From a virus, in IMG/VR virus record IMGVR_UViG_3300037225_000328, positions 1-45,792 of that record: 45,792 nt of DNA. One strand, written 5' to 3'. Shown piece by piece: positions 27,044-34,507 of the stretch. The position numbers and the translations under genes are program-made. Each line of letters begins with the position of its first letter. Position 1 is the stretch's first letter. The notes under the pieces were generated by a model. It was not told the DNA's origin. It worked only from the letters and a program-made list of their open reading frames with translations, and searched no databases.

Positions 27044-27232
27044 TCACTCCGGTAATTGAATTGCCTTATCTGCCCGTTTTAATGTACGACGGATTGATTT
27101 CTTATTGCGGCAATATGGGCGACAGTCGCCAGACTTTTTGGATAATCGACCAACTCCACTTCGCCGCCCTTCATTTTGAATATCAGCAATATCGGGGCCT
27201 TCTGTTAATCTCTTATGTTGATAGGGATGCAT
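27044..27232 (-). CDS. Small basic protein, 62 residues
   Basis: Rich in Arg and Lys (Lys-Ser-Gly-Asp-Cys-Arg-Pro-Tyr-Cys-Arg-Asn-Lys-Lys) with one Cys pair. The TAATG overlap couples it to the upstream gene. Possibly a nucleic-acid-binding protein; no family recognised. Confidence 0.6.
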   Translation of the reverse strand: MHPYQHKRLTEGPDIADIQNEGRRSGVGRLSKKSGDCRPYCRNKKSIRRTLKRADKAIQLPE

Positions 27233-27615
27233 TAGTCATTCCACAAAGTTTCTCGATTGCCTTTCAAGAATTGTTCCGCAACCCGTGAAATTAAAGCATC
27301 TCGTTGGATCGGGTCAAAATTATCCGAAACCGTAATAATTGGATCAACTAATGCAGTAGCTTTTTGCTCGGCTCTCGCTTTAATTCCGGCCTCAATCATA
27401 GGCGTCGTACTTTCAACTAAACCCTTTAAGTGAGTCGTTAAATTATTATTAAGTCTCTTAAAGACTATTGACAACATTTCAAAATATTTAACTGCCTGAG
27501 TATTTCCCACCTTCGTCATCTTTTTTGCCAATTCAAGACAATAGCATTCAGCTTCATGAAGCGATTGGGCTCCTTGTTCATTAGCATACAGAAGCATTGA
27601 TAAATCAACGTCCAT
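27232..27615 (-). CDS. Helical hypothetical protein, 127 residues
   Basis: Almost entirely helical (Ala-Leu-Lys-Tyr-Phe-Glu, Leu-Asn-Asn-Asn-Leu) with an acidic C-terminus. Overlaps the upstream gene by 11 nt. Unrecognised. Confidence 0.7.
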   Translation of the reverse strand: MDVDLSMLLYANEQGAQSLHEAECYCLELAKKMTKVGNTQAVKYFEMLSIVFKRLNNNLTTHLKGLVESTTPMIEAGIKARAEQKATALVDPIITVSDNFDPIQRDALISRVAEQFLKGNRETLWND

Positions 27616-27958
27616 TTATAATCTCCCAAATCTCACTAAGAAACTGTTGAATAAAAGTAATTCGGGCACGAATTCGTTCATCAGCTACTTGCTCAGGAGT
27701 CAACCAATTACACATAACTTCAGTAAAACCACGGGCCGCAACCAACTGACGCAAATGATCAACCGTAAATTGCTTTGGACTCTCAGGAAGAAATTCCAAG
27801 AGATTTAGTAATTCGCGTGAAGAAAACCCATCTTGTGGATTAGCCTCCAAATGTTTTATATCTAAGTCAAGAATATCCTGTGGAGGCGCATACTGATAAT
27901 CGGCGGGTTCAGGTATATACTCTCGGTATGCCCATGCTAGGTGTCGAATTTTGTTCAT
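27605..27958 (-). CDS. Hypothetical protein, first gene of an operon
   Basis: 117 residues, helical, with Leu-Leu-Glu-Phe-Leu-Pro and Phe-Ile-Gln-Gln-Phe-Leu segments. The C-terminal part resembles that of 33113-33499 (LeuThrProGlu-type loop, then Arg-x-x-Phe/Met-Ile-x-x-Leu), and both follow a Phe-Thr/Ala-x-x-Met helix, so the two may be distant paralogues. The ATG is 5 nt after TAGAAT, so leaderless. Confidence 0.75.
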   Translation of the reverse strand: MNKIRHLAWAYREYIPEPADYQYAPPQDILDLDIKHLEANPQDGFSSRELLNLLEFLPESPKQFTVDHLRQLVAARGFTEVMCNWLTPEQVADERIRARITFIQQFLSEIWEIINGR

Positions 27959-27963
27959 ATTCT

Positions 27964-27991
27964 ATTCTACCATCTTTTTAGGCGTTGTCAA
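27964..27991 (-). promoter_or_regulatory. Promoter at 27.97 kb
   Basis: Minus strand TTGACA (27986-27991), 16-nt spacer ending GATGG, TAGAAT (27964-27969), 5 nt, ATG. It overlaps the last codons of the upstream gene. Confidence 0.85.
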
Positions 27992-28304
27992 TATCATATT
28001 CATCCCAATAGAAATTATCGGTTAGATTACCATCCCTGTCGTATACCCGTAAACCAATGAAACTAACCGGACCACTTGACCAGGGTTGTGCTTGTAAATA
28101 CTCATCTGCATAACGTCCATCTTTAAGCTGATGCCGAAATAACGTATACTCTTCATCAAACATTCCATGAAATATATCGCCTGTTGGCTCCATAACTGGT
28201 GGAAAAGGTCGATTACAATGAGGGCAGGGTGGGGGCGTTACTTCATTATCACGAAGAAAACAAACCGCAGCATCAGGTAAACCTAGTGTCTGATCACAAC
28301 GCAT
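27978..28304 (-). CDS. Hypothetical protein with one Cys-x-x-Cys
   Basis: 108 residues. CPHC near residue 27, with another Cys at 15, then an acidic C-terminal half with Tyr-Asp-Arg-Asp-Gly-Asn-Leu-Thr, also seen at the start of the protein at 9258-9473. GGGGAA precedes the ATG, which is next to the upstream stop. Confidence 0.7.
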   Translation of the reverse strand: MRCDQTLGLPDAAVCFLRDNEVTPPPCPHCNRPFPPVMEPTGDIFHGMFDEEYTLFRHQLKDGRYADEYLQAQPWSSGPVSFIGLRVYDRDGNLTDNFYWDEYDIDNA

Positions 28305-28811
28305 TTAATTCCCCTTTCGATGAAATAGACGCCATAACCAACCATGATTAGGTTCAGGTGTCGGAGTTGGTATTAATGGTGTCGGATTTACTGTTGTCAC
28401 ACCGTCACAAAAATGACCACATGAATACCAAATACCAGTCCTTCGACTTTGTACCATTGCATAGCCATAATAGCTGTGTGGTGCATTGCATTCTTTCCAG
28501 TGGCCGGGCGATTGACGCCAACACTTATAAGCATCATCAGCCGATTCGGCTGCGGATTGACCTTCCCATGACTCTGCACATATTTCAGAAACAGAGCAGC
28601 CTGGAAACTGCTTCATTGTTTCTGCCGACCTACAATCAAAATGCTGGTGCCCAAGAATATCAGTATCCGCTTGATAAGTCGCTTGCTTCAATGCTTGCTC
28701 CATCATAAAAGGATGGGGCGGCGTTTGTGTAATACTAGGAACGCCAATCTTTCGGCCTGCCTCTATGAGCAGATCAGAGGGAGTGGGCTGACCAATTAAA
28801 TCGTAATCCAT
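28305..28811 (-). CDS. CAP/SCP-like domain protein
   Basis: 168 residues. The central region matches the CAP (SCP/PR-1) fold: a GHQHFDCR helix, CSVSEICAESWEG with the conserved Glu, AYKCWRQSPGHW with the His, and a Trp-Tyr-Ser-Cys-Gly strand. Such domains are usually extracellular; no signal peptide is visible here, and the C-terminal Pro/Thr-rich tail plus Trp-Arg-Leu-Phe is unusual. Role unknown, possibly virion- or envelope-associated. Confidence 0.7.
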   Translation of the reverse strand: MDYDLIGQPTPSDLLIEAGRKIGVPSITQTPPHPFMMEQALKQATYQADTDILGHQHFDCRSAETMKQFPGCSVSEICAESWEGQSAAESADDAYKCWRQSPGHWKECNAPHSYYGYAMVQSRRTGIWYSCGHFCDGVTTVNPTPLIPTPTPEPNHGWLWRLFHRKGN

Positions 28812-29083
28812 TAGCGTAGTACCTGCTTGCGAGTTAGCTCAAATGTTACTGTGCCTAACTTACGACCCGTCTTATCTCGAACTACCGCCACGCGAGAAAC
28901 TGGTAGATTCTTAGGCCATAGACGTACATTGTCTACAACATTCTTCAAGCTAGTCTTCCCATCCAATGGAAGTGTCTGCTTATCAATGTCTACCTTCACA
29001 TCGTCACGGGTGGGCATTGAATTATACAAGCCCGTGAATCCATAATTGCCACCAACAATCTTGATACTGTAAAAAAGTGTCAT
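28811..29083 (-). CDS. Hypothetical protein, 90 residues
   Basis: Unrecognised. Beta-rich (Lys-Ile-Val-Gly-Gly-Asn, Arg-Val-Ala-Val-Val-Arg) and basic at the C-terminus. ATGA overlap upstream and a TAATG-style overlap downstream. Confidence 0.65.
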   Translation of the reverse strand: MTLFYSIKIVGGNYGFTGLYNSMPTRDDVKVDIDKQTLPLDGKTSLKNVVDNVRLWPKNLPVSRVAVVRDKTGRKLGTVTFELTRKQVLR

Positions 29084-29466
29084 ATCAAACTCCTCGAAAT
29101 ATGTGGCTTTAGTGCCTGTAAAGCCCGCAAGCCCATCGACATACAGTAGTGTCGTTCATTTGGCACAACGACGGCTACTAAATCTCTAAGATCATCTTTA
29201 CTAAAGTTTTGAAGTTCGGCCACAGTTCTACCAACCATAGCCTCCGCAATAATCGCACAACACGCATCACAAACACAGCACCCTCTTGGAAAGATCCCAA
29301 TTTCTGATAAGATGCTATTTTTAATATTAGCCTCGACATAGACATTATCTCCACAAATTGGACTCTGAACTTCCGCGCTATGAGTAATTACGGATGGATG
29401 AATTGGCTTTTGGGCTTTTTCCCAATAATTTAGCATACGCTCAGTGTATAATTCATAACTACTCAT
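29080..29466 (-). CDS. NifU/IscU-like scaffold protein (copy 1)
   Basis: 128 residues from an ATG with AAAGG 7 nt upstream, which gives the expected family start (SYELYTERMLNYW). Motifs: SPICGDNVYVE near residue 35 (first Cys ligand), RGCCVCDACCAI near 62 (second) and a late HYCMSMGL (third). These match NifU/IscU N-terminal scaffolds for Fe-S assembly, though the middle segment is Cys-rich. No IscS or ferredoxin gene is seen nearby. Copy 2 lies directly upstream. Confidence 0.8.
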   Translation of the reverse strand: MSSYELYTERMLNYWEKAQKPIHPSVITHSAEVQSPICGDNVYVEANIKNSILSEIGIFPRGCCVCDACCAIIAEAMVGRTVAELQNFSKDDLRDLVAVVVPNERHYCMSMGLRALQALKPHISRSLI

Positions 29467-29506
29467 TGCACCGCCTTTTATAGCAGCAAGTCTAGTCCCA
29501 AGTGGT

Positions 29507-29896
29507 TTATTCATCGTTTACTTGTCTACATTTACCACGTTCTTTTGTATCCCAATTAAAACACCCTTCAACTGCCGCTTTTACAACTTTTAAGCAAGTT
29601 GTTCTTTTATATTCTTCAAAAGGAAGTAATGCTTCGGTAGCGATAGTATCTACTGAAACCAATTGACAGCCTTCTAAAGCATCAGCTACAACAGAAGCGG
29701 CTGATAAAACAATAGGACAGCCAGTGCCTTGCCAACGAATTTCTTCGATATGACCCCGATAAACTTTTGCTTGAAAGGCAATAAAATCCTCATGCTCAGG
29801 ACCACGCGCTGCCCCCGAGTGTGTGAATCTAACAACCCTACCAAAATTAATCGGTTCGCTTATATGTCTCGAAATCAAATCCATCAAATCCATCAT
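29507..29896 (-). CDS. NifU/IscU-like protein with altered first ligand (copy 2)
   Basis: 129 residues. QGTGCPIVLSAASVVADALEG is the GxGCxxxxASxSxxxxxxxG element of IscU, and a late RTTCLKV gives the third Cys. The first ligand, Cys-Gly-Asp, is replaced by Gly-Pro-Glu-His-Glu-Asp, so this copy may not hold a cluster alone and could pair with copy 1. Several in-frame ATGs follow an AGGGGAAG site; the first was kept. Confidence 0.75.
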   Translation of the reverse strand: MMDLMDLISRHISEPINFGRVVRFTHSGAARGPEHEDFIAFQAKVYRGHIEEIRWQGTGCPIVLSAASVVADALEGCQLVSVDTIATEALLPFEEYKRTTCLKVVKAAVEGCFNWDTKERGKCRQVNDE

Positions 29897-30023
29897 CTTC
29901 CCCTAATTCTCCTCTCTGGCGCTTTCGTTTTAATTGTTTTTCAGCGCGCTTTAGTTTCTTTTTCAAATCTCTAGCCCGCCTTGCATCACCCATCTCTTCG
30001 TTGAATCTCCATGTTCGGCCCAT
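29847..30023 (-). CDS. Small highly charged protein, 58 residues
   Basis: Starts MGRTWRFNEEMGDARR, then a Lys/Arg helix of about 25 residues and an acidic Asp/Gly/Phe tail. AAGGAG lies 15 nt before the ATG. The opposite charges suggest a nucleic-acid-binding or adaptor peptide. Confidence 0.6.
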   Translation of the reverse strand: MGRTWRFNEEMGDARRARDLKKKLKRAEKQLKRKRQRGELGEDDGFDGFDFETYKRTD

Positions 30024-30024
30024 G

Positions 30025-30339
30025 TTAACAGCCAACTCTCCTTTCAATTTGAGTCACGTTGTAAAGCATCTTATCTAGGATCATTGTTAATAAACTTCCA
30101 GCCAACCATCTTACATGGCCAGGTGGACCACCGCAAAATAAGATTGGACCTGCGCCAGCAGCCGGATAATCTCCTGGAAATACATCAAGTAACTCTATAG
30201 GTGTTATGGTTTTATTACCTGTTTTAGTGGGTCTAATGATTGGTTCATTAAGACTGTTATGGAATAATAAATATTCACCTGCTTCATTTACACTCATTGA
30301 ACCATGCCGGGTAATAAATTCCTCTATATCTATTTGCAT
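30025..30339 (-). CDS. GGPP-family protein A
   Basis: 104 residues. An N-terminal helical half, then a strand Gly-Pro-Ile-Leu-Phe-Cys-Gly-Gly-Pro-Pro, about 7 variable residues, and AGSLLTMILDKML. This GGPP...GxLLTxLxDR core is shared by seven neighbouring genes in tandem. No known family is recognised. The ATG lies inside the stop region of gene B. Confidence 0.75.
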   Translation of the reverse strand: MQIDIEEFITRHGSMSVNEAGEYLLFHNSLNEPIIRPTKTGNKTITPIELLDVFPGDYPAAGAGPILFCGGPPGHVRWLAGSLLTMILDKMLYNVTQIERRVGC

Positions 30340-30683
30340 GTTGCTTTTACTTTACTCAATGCTTGCCCTACAACATGAAACTTGCCTTTTGCTAATTGAA
30401 AAGCGGCATGATCAAGTAACATGGTTAAAAGTGTTCCATTAAAATGCCGCCCTTTCCCCGGTGGGCCACCATAAAATTGTATTTCTAATTCATCGGCAGC
30501 AATATTGGCCCAATACTTCGGAAGAGTTAAAAGTTCTTTTAGAGAAAAATAAAGGCCATCCACAAATACCCGCGAATTAGGGGCTTCAAAAATATTACAG
30601 AGAATCTCTAAAGCTTCCAACGCCGTCACATGCTGGAAAAATTCCTGTAAACGAGTTAAGTCAATTTTATGATGCATGTCCAC
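30330..30683 (-). CDS. GGPP-family protein B
   Basis: 117 residues. N-terminal helices (Val-Thr-Ala-Leu-Glu-Ala-Leu-Glu-Ile-Leu), a Ser-Arg-Val-Phe-Val-Asp-Gly strand, then FYGGPP, 7 residues, GTLLTMLLDH and a C-terminal helix. Here the Arg of DR is His. Confidence 0.75.
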   Translation of the reverse strand: MDMHHKIDLTRLQEFFQHVTALEALEILCNIFEAPNSRVFVDGLYFSLKELLTLPKYWANIAADELEIQFYGGPPGKGRHFNGTLLTMLLDHAAFQLAKGKFHVVGQALSKVKATCK

Positions 30684-31083
30684 TTATTAAATCCGCATAT
30701 CCACCTTGAAGAAAATGGATATAAAGAATACGATCACACAGCACAGTTAATAATGTACCTTGAAATTGTCGGGCAGCATTATTTGGAGGGCCGCCCCAAA
30801 AAAATAATGGACCCACTTCAGATGCCGCAATGGTATGATCTTTACATAACTCCCAAATTTGTGAAATAGTTGTTTCACGCCCACTAGGGAATCTCACATG
30901 TCCATTGGCTAAATTAAATTCATCAATTAAAGTTCTAGCCGCATCCGAGGCTGAAATTTTCCCCAGTGTCCGATTTAGATTTGAAATCATTGGACACCGT
31001 TTTTGCAACAACTTTTGATTCCGTCGTTGTTTCTTTAAGGCTGCTTGCCGGGATCGATCAAAGGCAAATTTATTCTGCTTCAT
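30667..31083 (-). CDS. GGPP-family protein C, leaderless
   Basis: 138 residues. A basic Lys/Arg/Gln-rich N-terminal extension of about 30 residues, then the family layout ending FFWGGPP, 7 residues, GTLLTVLCDRIL. The ATG is 6 nt after TATACT, so this gene starts a transcription unit that also covers A and B. Confidence 0.8.
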   Translation of the reverse strand: MKQNKFAFDRSRQAALKKQRRNQKLLQKRCPMISNLNRTLGKISASDAARTLIDEFNLANGHVRFPSGRETTISQIWELCKDHTIAASEVGPLFFWGGPPNNAARQFQGTLLTVLCDRILYIHFLQGGYADLISGHAS

Positions 31084-31089
31084 ATATAA

Positions 31090-31117
31090 AGTATATCATA
31101 AAACTTAGACTTGTCAA
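31090..31117 (-). promoter_or_regulatory. Promoter for GGPP genes C-B-A
   Basis: Minus strand TTGACA (31112-31117), 16-nt spacer, TATACT (31090-31095), 6 nt, ATG. The -35 lies in the stop region of the HNH gene. Confidence 0.88.
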
Positions 31118-31671
31118 GTCTGGTGGGGACATTTTCCAAAATGTGCCTTAGCCTCATTGCAATTCCAGCATAGACATTGAAAATCCCTTTTAGGGTAGTT
31201 ATGTTGCTTTAGCCAAGTATAAAACAAGGCTGTTGTTACACCGTCTCGGCGATGTTTAGCTCCATCATTATGTATATGATCAATGGTTAAAAATTCATAC
31301 ATTGATTCACCACAACATTGACACTCCCCACCATAGGCAATAATAACTTGTTGTTTTAACTTCTTACGGGCTTTCTGGCGTGATAATCTGCATTCATCTG
31401 GGTGCTGTTGTTGATATTCTCGATGTTTCTTTTTAAGTCGCTCTTTATTTTTTTGCTGATATTTCTTTTTATAATCTTTAATTTTCTCTTTATTTTTTTC
31501 CTCATATTTTCTTCGAGTAGCTTTAACCTTATTCTTATTTTCTTGTCGATATTTTTTAGCAATATCTGCGTGACACTTTTTACAATGTGGATATGGTTTT
31601 CCATTTGACCACATATAAAAGTCGTTAATATTTTTTCGTTTAGCACATTTTGTACAGATTTTAGTTTTCAT
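31114..31671 (-). CDS. HNH endonuclease with N-terminal zinc finger and Lys-rich coil
   Basis: 185 residues from the ATG near an AAGAG site. CTKC (6-9) and CKKC (30-33) form a zinc finger, then a long Lys/Glu/Gln coiled segment (about 40-100), then an HNH core: CQCCGE near 120, LTIDHIHNDG with the catalytic Asp-His, and a late CLCWNCNEAKAH. A different subfamily from the HNH_3 and AP2 types. It interrupts the tandem GGPP array between members C and D. Confidence 0.9.
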   Translation of the reverse strand: MKTKICTKCAKRKNINDFYMWSNGKPYPHCKKCHADIAKKYRQENKNKVKATRRKYEEKNKEKIKDYKKKYQQKNKERLKKKHREYQQQHPDECRLSRQKARKKLKQQVIIAYGGECQCCGESMYEFLTIDHIHNDGAKHRRDGVTTALFYTWLKQHNYPKRDFQCLCWNCNEAKAHFGKCPHQT

Positions 31672-32047
31672 TAGCATACTCTTGTGGAAACAGGGGTTTT
31701 GCAGCGAGCATTCCATCTGCTAGAGCAGCCATCATAACTCGATCGATCAATAGGGTTAATAAGGAACCTCTATATATCTTCTTATAGCCCGGTGGACCAC
31801 CATAGAACTTCACTGAAATGGATTTTGCAAGACAACCTGCCACATCGGTTCCAATTAGTTCCCAAACTTGACCTCTATCTCGATTTCCCCAAATACCATC
31901 AACATACAAAGAATCTTTCTCACAACCATATTCACGCATTGATTCAACAAACTGAGAAACTCGCATAAACTGAAATTCAGTAAATATACGCCCGCATAAC
32001 AGCATTGCTATGGCTCGATTAAAATGCCGTGTATTTCGTATTACCAT
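31661..32047 (-). CDS. GGPP-family protein D
   Basis: 128 residues from an ATG with AGGATAGGAT upstream, 4 nt after the stop of gene E; the longer frame is a shadow of E. Core Val-Lys-Phe-Tyr-Gly-Gly-Pro-Pro, 7 residues, GSLLTLLIDRVM. Its N-terminal half (Phe-Thr-Glu-Phe-Gln-Phe-Met-Arg) is the most divergent. Confidence 0.75.
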   Translation of the reverse strand: MVIRNTRHFNRAIAMLLCGRIFTEFQFMRVSQFVESMREYGCEKDSLYVDGIWGNRDRGQVWELIGTDVAGCLAKSISVKFYGGPPGYKKIYRGSLLTLLIDRVMMAALADGMLAAKPLFPQEYANEN

Positions 32048-32051
32048 TATC

Positions 32052-32393
32052 CTATCCTTTGGCGGCACGAATACCGACTCGCAATGCTCGCTTGGCACAG
32101 TCAAATCCGTATTCAGCAACAATTCGGGCAATCCTGTCGAGGAGGTAAGCGTAGAAACTGGCTTGCACCCATCTACCAAACTTAGGTGGACCGCCCCAGA
32201 AGCTAATGTGTACGCATCTTGGATGGCAGCCGGAATACATTTGGTTGAGGAGTTTATCAGGTGTCGTAGCTCTATTCTTGAATATGATGTCATCATTTTG
32301 TTCGCCAAGATAATAAATAATATCTAAGGTATCACTAAGATGTAAAGGTTCAAACTTCTTTAGTAGTGACTCAGCTTGTTGTACAGGGTTCAT
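32052..32393 (-). CDS. GGPP-family protein E
   Basis: 113 residues. Core Ser-Phe-Trp-Gly-Gly-Pro-Pro, then 7 residues, Ala-Ser-Phe-Tyr-Ala-Tyr-Leu-Leu-Asp-Arg, so the GTLLT element is changed to ASFYAY. Otherwise the helical N-terminus, strand and C-terminal helix are kept. ATGA overlap with gene F. Confidence 0.75.
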   Translation of the reverse strand: MNPVQQAESLLKKFEPLHLSDTLDIIYYLGEQNDDIIFKNRATTPDKLLNQMYSGCHPRCVHISFWGGPPKFGRWVQASFYAYLLDRIARIVAEYGFDCAKRALRVGIRAAKG

Positions 32394-32758
32394 ATCTTAC
32401 ACTGTAAAAATCGTTTTAGCAAATCGTTTCGCTTGTGTGCTACTGCATCCATTATTCGGTCAGAAAGAAATGTAAATAAAGTCCCATTAAACCAATTATA
32501 TTGCCCTGGTGGTCCCCCAAAAAATCTAATATAAATATGGGCTGCGGGAATATTTTCTAAGTAAGACTTCTCAGCCAACATTTCTAAGGGCGATGTATCT
32601 TCCCCACAAAATCGAATCTCAGCATGACCTGCATTAAAACAATAATGAAGGATATTAACTGCCTGTCGAACAGTTATATCTCTAGTTAGGCGTTCACTAA
32701 CTTCTGCTGTATAATTAGGTTTAGAAGTAAACCCGGCATCTGCGGAAATTACAACCAT
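32390..32758 (-). CDS. GGPP-family protein F
   Basis: 122 residues from an ATG with AAGAAGG 7 nt upstream. Helical N-terminus (Val-Arg-Gln-Ala-Val-Asn-Ile-Leu), then Arg-Phe-Phe-Gly-Gly-Pro-Pro, 7 residues, GTLFTFLSDRIM and a Lys/Arg tail. Overlaps gene G by 10 nt. Confidence 0.75.
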   Translation of the reverse strand: MVVISADAGFTSKPNYTAEVSERLTRDITVRQAVNILHYCFNAGHAEIRFCGEDTSPLEMLAEKSYLENIPAAHIYIRFFGGPPGQYNWFNGTLFTFLSDRIMDAVAHKRNDLLKRFLQCKI

Positions 32759-33093
32759 ACATGAACCTTCTTGGGTGCAATACAAATAACTTCTCTAGCT
32801 GCTTGAACCCCATGAGCCTGAATCTTATCAAGTAATCTGTCACAAAGCAACGTATATAAAGTTCCACGATAATATTTTAAGTGTTTAGGCGGCCCGCCCC
32901 AAAAAAGAAATGGTCCTACATTTCGAGCTATTTGATGTTTAACCGTATCTTCAAGAATAACATCTCTAATATCAAAAAGTTGTCCCTTAGAAAATACCGA
33001 GATACTAGGTTCCCCCAGTGCCTTAATAATAGTATAGGCTTGGGGGGCCGTAATATCCTGAATCAAACTCAAAATCTCTACTGGTAACTTCAT
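32749..33093 (-). CDS. GGPP-family protein G, leaderless
   Basis: 114 residues. Thr-Ala-Pro-Gln-Ala-Tyr-Thr-Ile-Ile helix, Ser-Ile-Ser-Val-Phe-Ser-Lys-Gly strand, Leu-Phe-Trp-Gly-Gly-Pro-Pro, 7 residues, GTLYTLLCDRLL. The ATG is 6 nt after TATAGT; it starts the unit G-F-E-D. Confidence 0.8.
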   Translation of the reverse strand: MKLPVEILSLIQDITAPQAYTIIKALGEPSISVFSKGQLFDIRDVILEDTVKHQIARNVGPFLFWGGPPKHLKYYRGTLYTLLCDRLLDKIQAHGVQAAREVICIAPKKVHVWL

Positions 33094-33099
33094 ATTACA

Positions 33100-33127
33100 A
33101 CTATAGCATTTTTTATGCCGAAGTCAA
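33100..33127 (-). promoter_or_regulatory. Promoter for GGPP genes G-F-E-D
   Basis: Minus strand TTGACT (33122-33127), 16-nt spacer, TATAGT (33100-33105), 6 nt, ATG. Confidence 0.85.
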
Positions 33128-33499
33128 ATTATTCTTTCCAATATTAACTAACTCCCTAATCATTGTCACCCGTAAAGCATTTTGTTCAGGAGTAATCGGT
33201 CGCCAATGTTCATCAGATTCCTCATGTAACTTAAATTTATCAGCATTCATCCACCGTTGACAAAATTCATATAATCTTGTCGGTTTAATATCTAAATCTT
33301 CTGGAATCCCTGAATCCGTTAATTTACAATCCCGAAAAAATCTATATTGTTCTCTCTCTACCCATTGCTTATAAATCTCGGGTTGTGCGTCTCGAAGCTT
33401 CAAGCCAAGCATTGTCGCAATCTGACGGGCGAACAGGGTTCGCGCCGCTTCTGGGACGCGCCCTTGAAGGCCGGTGATTATTTCTACGAACTCTTTCAT
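33113..33499 (-). CDS. Hypothetical protein, 128 residues, long 5' overlap
   Basis: Helical protein with a Trp-Val-Glu-Arg-Glu-Gln-Tyr-Arg-Phe segment and an Ile-Thr-Pro-Glu-Gln-Asn-Ala-Leu-Arg-Val-Thr-Met-Ile-Arg-Glu-Leu C-terminus, resembling the end of 27605-27958. Its first 44 codons overlap the upstream gene by 131 nt. An internal Met at 33412 is an alternative start, still overlapping. Confidence 0.65.
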   Translation of the reverse strand: MKEFVEIITGLQGRVPEAARTLFARQIATMLGLKLRDAQPEIYKQWVEREQYRFFRDCKLTDSGIPEDLDIKPTRLYEFCQRWMNADKFKLHEESDEHWRPITPEQNALRVTMIRELVNIGKNNLTSA

Positions 33500-34145
33500 C
33501 TATTGGTTCCTCATAATACTGATACGGCCACGCAAGCGGCAGATTTGCATTTTCCGTAAAATTTTGTTGTGTTACATAGTAATTTTGACGACAAGAAATA
33601 TGCCTCTCTAAAAATATGTGTTTTAGATTTTCCATCATGGAATAATCCATTTGACTCAAATGCGCACCAAACTCGTAATTAAGCCACGATTCAACAGATA
33701 CAGGTGTGCTAGCATCTCTTAATACTTCTCGGACTGTTCTTTGACGCCGTGGCTGTCGATGCAACGTGCTTCTAATAGCAGTACAAACAAGTCGCTTTTC
33801 ATCCGCAAATCTTAATGCAGCCCGGTGAGATTTATGAAGTGGTTCCCATCCTAACCATTGCGGGTGTTGATAAGGGATTTGATATTGAGCTAAATGAAAT
33901 AGAAATGTATCATTGTAACCTCGATTTAATGATTCCTGAGCTAAAATCTTTCCATATCGAACCAATGCCCCTTGATGCTCTCGCCACATCCCCGCAAGGC
34001 ATGGATTATCAGCGTCATTAGGAACACTACCAAAATGTCGAAAGTGACTAAGAAGCCTTATAATTTCAATACATTGTTTTCTCAATGTGTATGAATCAAA
34101 GCAACTAGCACACTGTTGATAGTCAGCAAAAGGTAAATAAATCAT
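33369..34145 (-). CDS. Hypothetical protein, 258 residues
   Basis: Unrecognised. The first 215 residues look coding (aromatic and Arg-rich, CASC near residue 14, Trp-Leu-Asn-Tyr-Glu-Phe-Gly). The last 40 residues are an Arg/Pro/Ser-rich basic tail that falls in the region overlapping the next gene and is locally GC-rich. This tail may be read-through of an older stop or a genuine overprinted extension. ATGA overlap upstream. Confidence 0.7.
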   Translation of the reverse strand: MIYLPFADYQQCASCFDSYTLRKQCIEIIRLLSHFRHFGSVPNDADNPCLAGMWREHQGALVRYGKILAQESLNRGYNDTFLFHLAQYQIPYQHPQWLGWEPLHKSHRAALRFADEKRLVCTAIRSTLHRQPRRQRTVREVLRDASTPVSVESWLNYEFGAHLSQMDYSMMENLKHIFLERHISCRQNYYVTQQNFTENANLPLAWPYQYYEEPIDERVRRNNHRPSRARPRSGANPVRPSDCDNAWLEASRRTTRDL

Positions 34146-34507
34146 AGTTTAACTCGACATCTCAATGGAAACTTATTATCTCGACCATAACTTCGCATAC
34201 TATGATGAGTCCCTCCATTACGCCATCTCCCGATTAACGTAAAAGTTTTACGGTCATTCTTATTACTAAATAAAGTTTCAGTAAGTGTTATTCCTTCTTC
34301 ATCAGTAAATGTGGTTTGTACAATTACACCATATGTTAGTTCAACAATTAACATAGTGCGTGTTACATCAATCATGAAACAATTAGTTTTGATAACACTA
34401 TCAGGCTCGATAGACAAAATATCCTCGGCTGACATCATATTAATAGGTAATCGTTTATGTTTTCGCAGCGAAACAGGCAGCGAATCCTCTAAGTTGTCGC
34501 AATTCAT
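34142..34507 (-). CDS. Hypothetical protein, 121 residues
   Basis: Unrecognised beta-rich protein (Thr-Met-Leu-Ile-Val-Glu-Leu-Thr; Val-Ile-Val-Gln-Thr-Thr-Phe). Its first 17 codons overlap the methyltransferase gene. GGAG is 10 nt before the ATG; a Met-Met pair just after the overlap is an alternative. Confidence 0.65.
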   Translation of the reverse strand: MNCDNLEDSLPVSLRKHKRLPINMMSAEDILSIEPDSVIKTNCFMIDVTRTMLIVELTYGVIVQTTFTDEEGITLTETLFSNKNDRKTFTLIGRWRNGGTHHSMRSYGRDNKFPLRCRVKL

